DNA from: Symploca sp. SIO1C2
Lineage (GTDB): Bacteria; Cyanobacteriota; Cyanobacteriia; Cyanobacteriales; Coleofasciculaceae
Assembly (NCBI GenBank): GCA_010672925.1
Contig: JAAHFP010000002.1
Location: forward strand, 62,001-126,000
Direction: 5' to 3'
DNA: 64,000 bases
Shown: piece after piece, positions 28,801 to 36,100 of the stretch
Numbering within the stretch: the first letter of the stretch is position 1
Layout of the letters: every line of letters begins with the position of its first letter
Program-made: the position numbers and the translations under genes
The notes under the pieces: model-generated
What the model was told of the DNA's origin: nothing
What the model saw: only the letters and a program-made list of their open reading frames with translations
Database searches by the model: none

Positions 28801-29199
28801 ATGAAAGCATATTCAGTAGATTTGCGAGAAAAAATAGTCAAAGCTCATTTAGTAGAGAAAGATTCAATTAGACAAGTAGCGGCTAGGTTTTTGGTGAGTA
28901 AAAGTCTAGTTCAAAAATTAGTAAAACAACACAAAACTGAAGGACATGTAGAACCAAAACCCAGAGGTAAGCCCCAGTTGAGTTATCTAAGGAATGAGAG
29001 AGCTACTGAACAAGTGAGAGTGCTGGTAGCAGAACATCAAGATGCGACCTTAGCCGAGCTATGTGAATTATTTGCAGAGCTCACGGGAAATTGGGTGAGT
29101 ACTACAGCAATGTGCCGCTGTTTACAAAGGTTAGGATTATCTCGCAAAAAAAAAATAGGTGCAGTAGCCAAGCGGCAACCCCAAGAGTGCAAAAACTAA
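28801..29199 (+). CDS. IS630 transposase, frame A (DNA-binding part)
   Basis: 132 residues from the ATG at 28801 (MKAYSVDLREKIVKAHL). Two helix-turn-helix units follow: IRQVAARFLVSKSLVQKLVK and the LSYLRNERATEQVRVL region, then TLAELCELFAEL. The frame carries the N-terminal end-binding domain only. A run of ten A at 29146-29155 sits where the second frame takes over by a -1 shift, so a fused transposase is made by slippage. Confidence 0.9.
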   Translation: MKAYSVDLREKIVKAHLVEKDSIRQVAARFLVSKSLVQKLVKQHKTEGHVEPKPRGKPQLSYLRNERATEQVRVLVAEHQDATLAELCELFAELTGNWVSTTAMCRCLQRLGLSRKKKIGAVAKRQPQECKN

Positions 29200-29753
29200 G
29201 AGTGGAGTATTGGGACAAAATTAGAGATATCGATCCGGAAAACCTAGTATTTATAGATGAATCGGGTATCCTTCTAGGAGGAAGTCGCTCTTATGGACGT
29301 TCAGAAATAAACACAAGAGTAAGAGAGCTTAAACCTTTTTATCGAGGGGCAAAAATTACTCTTGTGGGAGCTATTACTCACAATAAAGCTTTAGCTTTAA
29401 TGACTCTTAATGGTTCTTTAGATGGAGAGGCATTTAAGGTATTTGTTGACCATTTTCTCTTGCCTCAATTATGGCCAGGTGCGGTAGTAGTGATGGATAA
29501 TTTGGCCGTTCATCAACTCGCCTCAATTTCCTCTAAGATTGAATCAGTCGGTGCTAGTATCATCTATTTATCTCCCTATTCTCCAGATTTTAATCCGATT
29601 GAAATGTGGTGGTCACAACTAAAGTCTTTTGTCCTAGGCTTTGCTCCCACTAATAGCTCTATGATTGATATCCTCTTGGCTGTAGCTCTTGACTTAATCA
29701 ATCCTGAGCATTTAAGAAATTGGTTTGCTAATTGTTGTTATTGTACCTCGTAA
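29156..29753 (+). CDS. IS630 transposase, frame B (DDE catalytic part)
   Basis: Begins in the -1 frame after the A10 run and ends at 29753. The catalytic triad is visible: NLVFIDESGIL (first Asp), GAVVVMDNLAVHQ (second Asp), and SPYSPDFNPIEMWWSQLK (Glu). The longer frame from 29091 includes codons before the slip site that are not used. With intact ends and triad the element may still be mobile. Confidence 0.9.
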
Positions 29754-29768
29754 CAGCGCGAAGCGCTG

Positions 29769-29904
29769 TATCTTGCTCATCTGAAATGCCTCTAACATCT
29801 AGAACACAAATATCCTCATCCTCATACTCTGAAAACTGAGAGATATCATAGCGAAGATCAATATTTCCTGTATCTGCTAATTCTTTTAAGTCATTATATT
29901 TCAT
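29769..29904 (-). pseudogene. HEPN-motif protein, 5' part (split by IS element)
   Basis: The ATG at 29904 opens MKYNDLKELADTGNIDLRYD and reads to the IS end. It starts six bases after the DGLQR gene stop, so it is the last gene of that leftward operon. Together with 27720-28735 it forms one 383-residue frame. The 5' part alone makes at most ~45 residues plus IS codons. Confidence 0.8.
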
Positions 29905-29910
29905 AATTGA

Positions 29911-31155
29911 TTAATCCGCTGCCCTCTTCCAGGAATCGGCAAAACTGGTTTCTCCTTCATCACGGAAATATTCTTTAAATCCAGTAGTAAGAAGTTTTCT
30001 GGTGGCAAAACCAATATTTACTTTTCGCGGATTAACTCCCTTTTGAATTTGCTGTAATGTTTCCAGATCAAGAGGATCATCTTCTTCAATGCTATCCTTT
30101 AGCCTGTCAATAAGAACATTTAGAGCTTTATCAACTCGCTCTGACGAATTACTGGAAGCAATAGCTGCAAAGAAAGAGTTTATTACATTTTCACTTCCAA
30201 ACCACGTCGTACCATTAGGAAGATCCGTTTGACTGTTTTTATTATATATACGACATACTTCCTCATCTAAGTCTGCATAAATTCTTAAATATTTTTTGAA
30301 TCGATCAAACTTTTCACCAAGTTCTTTCTCATTAGAATTAAAAACATTTTCCTCAAGGAGTCTTTGTGCAATAAAATTTTGTTTTTGCACTTCTGGGCTT
30401 CTGGTAATAAAACATTGATATGCCGTTGCGATTCTATCAAGAGCATAATTACGTGGTTTTGTTCGTTGTCTTTTTTGTTTGTTTGTATATATCTTAATAT
30501 CTAGATCACGCTCTATAATATCTTTGAATGTCATAAAAAGTAAATCTATTTGATGCTTCATTGACATTGGTTTTTGTCCGGCATTTAAGACAATAATTCT
30601 ATAAATCAGATTACGAATCTCAGGTTCAAACCAAAACTCAACAAGAACATCTTGAGAAAAATTAGAAAATAAACTATCCTCATCTTCTACAATTTCTTTT
30701 AGAATATAGGTTCGTTGTAGCCCATCTAATATATTCACCAGTCCTGGTTGGTTAAGTTCTTGCGCAAGAGCTTTGTAGTCTGGTTTTTTATTCTCTAATA
30801 ATGGTAGTAGTTCTTCTACTTTATCTAACTTTACAGCTAAGGTAATAGCTGGGAGTAATGCTCCTTTTTTAAGATCATCCTTCATGCGGGCATAAGCCTT
30901 ATGGCTCTCACGACCCCTTTGTATTTCAAATTCAGAAAACTTTTCACCAACTAAAGATAGGTAGTCGTTTATAGGTATCTGAGCATACAAAACATTTGTA
31001 TTTGTCCGGTGGTCTTTCGCTTGTCCAATAATTGAGATTGTCATGTTATTTTTATTCCATAAGTTACTGACTGGATTACAGATGATTGTTGCCGTATAAT
31101 TTGTTGAAGTTCCACTAATTTCTCTGCCAATAATCTCAGTTGTACGGGGTGGCAT
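29911..31155 (-). CDS. DndB/ParB-like protein with DGLQR motif
   Basis: 414 residues from the ATG at 31155 (a TTG lies one codon earlier). LVNILDGLQRTYIL near residue 150 is the equivalent of the D-G-Q-H/Q-R motif of DndB, DUF262 and ParB-like proteins. RIIVLNAGQKPMSMKHQIDLL about 45 residues later is the usual partner motif. Such folds bind or hydrolyse nucleotides on DNA and regulate or take part in DNA modification. A second protein of this kind lies upstream in the same operon. It could be the DpdB equivalent or an accessory. Confidence 0.7.
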   Translation of the reverse strand: MPPRTTEIIGREISGTSTNYTATIICNPVSNLWNKNNMTISIIGQAKDHRTNTNVLYAQIPINDYLSLVGEKFSEFEIQRGRESHKAYARMKDDLKKGALLPAITLAVKLDKVEELLPLLENKKPDYKALAQELNQPGLVNILDGLQRTYILKEIVEDEDSLFSNFSQDVLVEFWFEPEIRNLIYRIIVLNAGQKPMSMKHQIDLLFMTFKDIIERDLDIKIYTNKQKRQRTKPRNYALDRIATAYQCFITRSPEVQKQNFIAQRLLEENVFNSNEKELGEKFDRFKKYLRIYADLDEEVCRIYNKNSQTDLPNGTTWFGSENVINSFFAAIASSNSSERVDKALNVLIDRLKDSIEEDDPLDLETLQQIQKGVNPRKVNIGFATRKLLTTGFKEYFRDEGETSFADSWKRAAD

Positions 31156-31161
31156 CAATAC

Positions 31162-31392
31162 CTAATCTGACTCAAAGGTATTGATGCCACATGTTCTTAA
31201 ATAGATGGGAAGTTGCTCTTCCCAATCCCCACCACAACCAACCTCACCATTAGAAGCATCTTCTGCCTCAACTAGTTCCATCAACCGTTGGTGACGGGTC
31301 TTACTATCTGTTACCTCGTAGGATTGTGTAGTTGGTTGTTCTTTTGGCAAAGCAGCAACTTCAGGATTAGAAGTGGGGGAAGATTTACTCAT
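31162..31392 (-). CDS. Small hypothetical protein, 76 residues
   Basis: Opens MSKSSPTSNPEVAALPKEQP and ends in DWEEQLPIYLRTCGINTFESD-like sequence with a single Cys pair. Not recognised. Its ATG overlaps the stop of a GNAT fragment (ATGA), and its stop is six bases before the next ATG, so it belongs to the leftward operon. The N-terminal third is Pro/Ser-rich and probably disordered. Confidence 0.6.
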   Translation of the reverse strand: MSKSSPTSNPEVAALPKEQPTTQSYEVTDSKTRHQRLMELVEAEDASNGEVGCGGDWEEQLPIYLRTCGINTFESD

Positions 31393-31557
31393 GGCTCTCG
31401 CTGTAGAGTTTCAAAATAGGTGAGATTATCAGGATCTTCAGGATCGCAACTGCAATCCAGCAGTCCCACTCTCAGCTTTCTATAGAATCCTAACGCACCT
31501 GGCAGAGCATGTAAGCCTATCTTGCCTTGATAGCCTAATTCATAACTTCGAGCGATT
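31389..31557 (-). pseudogene. C-terminal fragment of a GNAT acetyltransferase
   Basis: In the minus frame ending TGA at 31389-31391, RSYELGYQGKIGLHALPGA and FYRKLRVGLLDCSCDPED match the acetyl-CoA-binding end of GNAT proteins. The frame is closed by a stop just upstream, so the N-terminal two thirds is missing. A TTG or GTA start could make a short peptide. It overlaps the 76-residue gene and is inside the operon. Confidence 0.65.
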
Positions 31558-31580
31558 CTTACTCCAAATCAACCTTTCCC

Positions 31581-32675
31581 TCAAACAACACCACTGACTG
31601 GAGTAATACCAACAAACTCACGCAGTACCTTGTGACAGGCATCCACGGTTGTTTTCGTATTGGAAATAATTGGTTCTTCTGTCGCACCAATTTGGGTTAC
31701 TCCTCGCTCACGCCACAATTCATTAGAGCGCCGCCAATCGATTTCTCGCAATCGAGCCAACCATTTGACAAGCTCCTCCTCTGGTACACCTTCTAGGTAA
31801 AGTTCACGAGCCAACATTCCTAAAGCCTGGAACACAACCGCTGTTACTGCCAGTGAATCCTGTCTTTGTACAGAGCGTTCCTCTTTATTTTTAGCTTCCC
31901 AAGGATCGTTAGGTAGAATACTTGCTGTTGCTGTCCAGAATGTTGCTGCCCAATCAATTCTCAGTTCCAAATCCTTCTTAGACTTCAAGTTGGGGAACAT
32001 ATGTCGGGTAGCTGTCACTAAAGTAGAAAGTGTCATTAACTTGGGATTGTGTTTGCCCAAACCATTTTCAACCATTTCTACATTGTTGCAGAATTGAGGG
32101 ACTCGCTTGATCACATCTTTGGCAATTAAAACTGTAAGCGATCGCTGATCGAAATGGTGAGAGAGTGAAACGCTTGGTTTTTGGACTAAGAGATTTTGGT
32201 CACGGAAAGCTTGCCGCTCTTCCTCTAATGGTAAACCAGCAAATAACAGTACTCCTACTTCTAGTTGAGAAAGGATTGATAGATATTGGGGTTGTTCTGT
32301 TTGGATGTCTCTGAGGGCTTGGCGGATACCAAAACATCTATGTTGACCATCGGTTAGGCGTAGAGTAACTGAGTAGTAAGGCAGAAAAATACTGCCATCT
32401 CTGTAGATTGGCGGTGGCTGGACATTAAGGCAAATGGGTGGGAAGAATGTTGTCCCATCTTGGTAAGTTTCCAGGATATATCGTGCGATCGCTTTCACTC
32501 GTTTGGAGTTGGGTTTACGTTGGGCAAAGTCCGGTAAGTCTGGTTGATTGGGAACATAGAGGCGTTCATCATCAAGCAGTCGAGCAACATCACCAAAAAA
32601 CAGACTGGCAACATAACTTTGATGAGCGCACTGCAAACCCCGACGAATAGGTACAGCCTGGAGTACAAGTTCCAT
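31581..32675 (-). CDS. dpdB: DGQHR-domain protein, DpdB/DndB-like
   Basis: 364 residues. The motif LTDGQHRCFGIRQAL near residue 113 names the family, and RDQNLLVQKPSVSLSHHFDQR about 50 residues later is the conserved second motif. DndB regulates phosphorothioation; the DGQHR protein of dpd clusters (DpdB) is needed with DpdA to place preQ0 in DNA. It is the first gene of the leftward operon and divergent from a possible regulator. The symbol is by family and context; the DGLQR neighbour is an alternative DpdB. Confidence 0.7.
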   Translation of the reverse strand: MELVLQAVPIRRGLQCAHQSYVASLFFGDVARLLDDERLYVPNQPDLPDFAQRKPNSKRVKAIARYILETYQDGTTFFPPICLNVQPPPIYRDGSIFLPYYSVTLRLTDGQHRCFGIRQALRDIQTEQPQYLSILSQLEVGVLLFAGLPLEEERQAFRDQNLLVQKPSVSLSHHFDQRSLTVLIAKDVIKRVPQFCNNVEMVENGLGKHNPKLMTLSTLVTATRHMFPNLKSKKDLELRIDWAATFWTATASILPNDPWEAKNKEERSVQRQDSLAVTAVVFQALGMLARELYLEGVPEEELVKWLARLREIDWRRSNELWRERGVTQIGATEEPIISNTKTTVDACHKVLREFVGITPVSGVV

Positions 32676-32723
32676 TATTGATTCCTTGGAGAAGGGAGCA
32701 AGTAATGTCCGTTAGCTTGTACT

Positions 32724-32735
32724 CATGTATACATG
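32724..32735. promoter_or_regulatory. 12-bp perfect palindrome in divergent promoter
   Basis: CATGTATACATG lies at the start of the rightward gene and about 50 bases upstream of the leftward dpdB-like gene. It is well placed as an operator for the small protein encoded next to it. This is inference from symmetry and position. Confidence 0.4.
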
Positions 32736-33038
32736 GTGGCAAGTATTCTGTCAAGGGAAATAGAATGCGTGAGAACCAATTCCTGCAATCAAACCTTGTC
32801 TTCAACAGTCCGCGTACCAGGTGAACTCTACGAAACGCTCCGTCATATCAGGCTTTCACTTGAAAGCAAACACCAAAGTGCTGCACCAAGTGTGCAGGAT
32901 ATGATTAGTGTTGCTCTGAAGAGATTTATTAATGATTGGGAGAACCCTAACGAACAAAGTCAGCTTTTGGGCGAGTTACTAGAACATCGCCGAGTTGCTC
33001 GCTCAAATATGGGTAAGAGAAGAATTGATGGCAGCTAG
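32733..33038 (+). CDS. Small protein, possible ribbon-helix-helix regulator
   Basis: 101 residues. SSTVRVPGELYETLRHIRLSL and SVQDMISVALKRFINDW look like the strand-helix-helix of RHH/Arc-type proteins: a short beta strand with VRVP, then two helices. The ATG at 32733 overlaps a 12-base palindrome. The codons after residue ~90 overlap a second frame that continues to the helicase start, so a frameshift near the 3' end is possible. First gene of the rightward helicase operon. Confidence 0.55.
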   Translation: MVASILSREIECVRTNSCNQTLSSTVRVPGELYETLRHIRLSLESKHQSAAPSVQDMISVALKRFINDWENPNEQSQLLGELLEHRRVARSNMGKRRIDGS

Positions 33039-33111
33039 ACGTAGCGATGGAATGAACTGGTTAACTTTAAATCGCTTTGCCAATCTACTCTACCGTCAAG
33101 AAACTAAATGA
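33028..33111 (+). CDS. Short frame coupled to the helicase start
   Basis: 27 codons (MAARRSDGMNWLTLNRFANL...) whose TGA overlaps the helicase ATG as ATGA. The same frame is open upstream to a stop near 32976. It could be the true C-terminus of the preceding protein after a frameshift, or only a leader that couples translation. No homology recognised. Confidence 0.35.
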   Translation: MAARRSDGMNWLTLNRFANLLYRQETK

Positions 33112-36100
33112 GCCTGAACTCTGATATTCTTCAAAAATTGGCTGATGAAGTTCTAACTTTCATTGAGCAACGCGAAGCCGAACAAGTTGCCTACGGTGTT
33201 TACGATGTAACCATGACTGGTGCTGAAGTACTCGATAGTTTTGAGCCTTCAGAAGATATTCAGTTAGCTGCTGAACAGAAGAAAGAGGCAATCAGCGACG
33301 CCCTGCAACAACTTGGTAACGACTTACAGATTATTCGCTTTAACCAAGCAAACTCACCCGCTGAATGGGTTTTTCGCAGTCGAATTGCTGAAACAGTACG
33401 ATTGCTAACGAAATTACGCCAACGGATTGTTAATTATAACTCTGAAAAGAAAAAACATCGTATCAGCAAAAGTAAGCGCTTAGTAGCAGATGTAAAATTC
33501 AGCGTCGCTTCCCGTCGAGTGCCTCGGCGAAATATTCCAGTTCAGACGTGCATGACACCCCTACTTAACGGTAGTGACTTCCAACAGCAGACTGCCAACT
33601 TGCTGTTAGAAGTGATTAAAACCAGGCTGAACAAGCTACAAAAAATGAGTGGCTTTCAACAGCGAGCTTTACAAAGAATTTTAGAAGCTGTCGAATTAGA
33701 TCCACAAGAAGGCATTGAGAAGGGAATTGTGGTGACAGCTAGCACGGGTGCTGGTAAAACCTATGCATTTTTTCTCCCCATACTCGCAAAGATAGTCCTG
33801 GAGCGTTGCTTGCGCGGACGGGAAGGAGTTAAAGCCATCTGTATTTACCCGCGAGTCGCTCTAGCTGAAAATCAACTTACTGATTTCATTGAGGTATTAT
33901 TCTACCTCAATCAATTGCTGGTACAACATAATCTTCCACAACTGACGATTGGGTTGGAGAGTGGGGCAGCAGTCTACCAAGTGCGGGACTTTCAAAATAC
34001 AAGTGATGACCACAGGCAGCAACTCTCCAAGATGCGAGGTTGGACTTTCAGCGAAGAACTTGGTGGTTATTTATCACCTTTCGCCTACTGCGTCGGCACA
34101 GCAGGTCATACTTGTGATGATGGCAAGCAAAAACTGTTGGTATATCCTACCCAGCCTCAAACTTTAGTTTGTCCTGCTTGTAATAAACAGTATCCTTTCA
34201 TCCAGTTTGCCAGGGATGTGATGAAAGATCATCCACCTGATTTACTGATTGCGACAACCGAATCACTGCACAGACGCTTGCTTTCGACAAAGTACCAGTA
34301 CCTGTTTGGGACTGATACCTTCTGTGCCCCATCAGTAGTGATGTTAGATGAGATTCACCTACAAACTTCCACAGCGGGGTCTCAGGTAGCACTCTTGTTG
34401 CGACGGTTGATGGCTCGAATTCGGATGGGTCAGCGCGATTCCGCTAACGCGGATAGCTTCGCTTCACGCAACGAGCAAAACAACTTAGCCTTTGTGGGAC
34501 TAAGCGCTACTATTGCAGAACCTGTCCAATTCCTATCCGAATTATCAGGCATTCCTGTTACTCGGATTAAACCGGTAACTCCTGCTAATAATGAGATGCA
34601 AACCATTGGTGCTGAAAGATATATCTTTGTTCGGGCTGAGGAAAACGAAGATACTGCCGTCATCTCCACCTTAATTCAAATGGCAATGTGCGTGTTACAC
34701 ACTATGCCACAGCCGCCTGAAGGTCGCTATCGTACTTTTGGCTTTGTGCAATCTCTAGACATTGTTGGTCGCTGGCTTTATCAGATGGAAGATGCAGAAA
34801 AAGTCAAAGACTATCAACGTAAGAACCGCCACAAATATAGACTAGAGAGAAAGCCAGCACATTCTTGTCCGATTCGAGACATTCCCCTGTATTGGTATCG
34901 CTACCCACCACTAAATAAACAGCTTTTCCCCAAATTTTTGGGTGCAAATACTAACCCAAACTGTGATTGCGAGAACTGTACAGAACCAGATCTGACCTGC
35001 CCATTCTTTCAAGCAGGTGAGTGTTGGTGGGTTCTTAGCCAGCAGGGTAAAGCACGTCAGCAACCCCTTAATATTAAGCGAAAATCGGGTAGCGATCGCG
35101 CCATTGCCATTGAGCCTAAGGATGACTTAGTAATCACTACTAGTGCCTTAGAAGTTGGCTATGATGACGAAGATTTAATGTGCGTCCTTCAATATCAAGC
35201 TCCGGCTAACGTTGCAAGTTTTGTACAGCGCAAAGGTAGAGGAGGTCGTAAAGTGGGCACGAGACCCATTGTGGTGACGGTACTCAGTCCTTACAAACCA
35301 ACCGACTTGTTCCTATTTCGCAATGAACACTTACTAACTGACCCCACTTTCCAGAAACTTCCTCTCAATCCCCAGAATCGCTATCTCCAAAGAATTCATG
35401 GTTTTTACACCTTATTCGACTGGTTAGTTTACCGAGCCTATGGTCTAGGGATTGAACTTGACCTAGATCGATTATCCCGCCAAGGCTATGAGTATCTGAT
35501 GGAGCAAACAACAGATGATGGCGTATTACTGAAGTTTAAAGACTACCTCCAGACAACCTTTGCCATTCCTGATGATGCCATAGTCAGAGTGCTTGGCTCT
35601 GAGACAGAGGGATTATTATGGAGCATCTTCCACCGTGGATTAATGAAGGGAATATATTCTTTATTTGAAAAAGAGAATAAATCTTACGTCGAAGCTCGTA
35701 AACTTCTTTACAAACACCTACCAGAAAACCTTTTCTCTGACATTAATTTGCCAGAGGTCAGGGTTGACTATCGTCCCGACAATCACAACCCTAATAAACG
35801 GCAAAAACCCGAAAGCATCAGTCTAGCAATAAGTGAAACCATACCTGGAAATGTTACCTTTCGAGGCGGTGAGGGTTCAACATGGATACCTCCAGAAGTT
35901 TCCGAAGGCGAACCTACCCTAATTTCAATTAGCCAGTATTATAAATTCGATCCAAAACCTGAGCAAACTAACACAGCTAGGTTACCAGTTCGAGCGCTCA
36001 AGAAAGTTGATATTACTCCTAGTAGTGCCTACTCATTAGATTTATATCGTCCGACTGAAATTTATCCGACTCGATTTAGTCAGGATCATAATTCATCATT

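Larger units (their letters stand above)
28738..29768 (+). mobile_element. IS630-family insertion sequence (1031 bp)
   Basis: Terminal inverted repeats start CAGCGCTTCGCGCTGTT at both ends, with matches to about 30 bases (three mismatches). The target TA is duplicated at 28736-28737 and 29769-29770, diagnostic of the IS630/Tc1 group. Each end contains an internal palindrome (CAGCGC-TTC-GCGCTG). It carries a two-frame DDE transposase. The insertion splits a HEPN gene. Confidence 0.95.
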
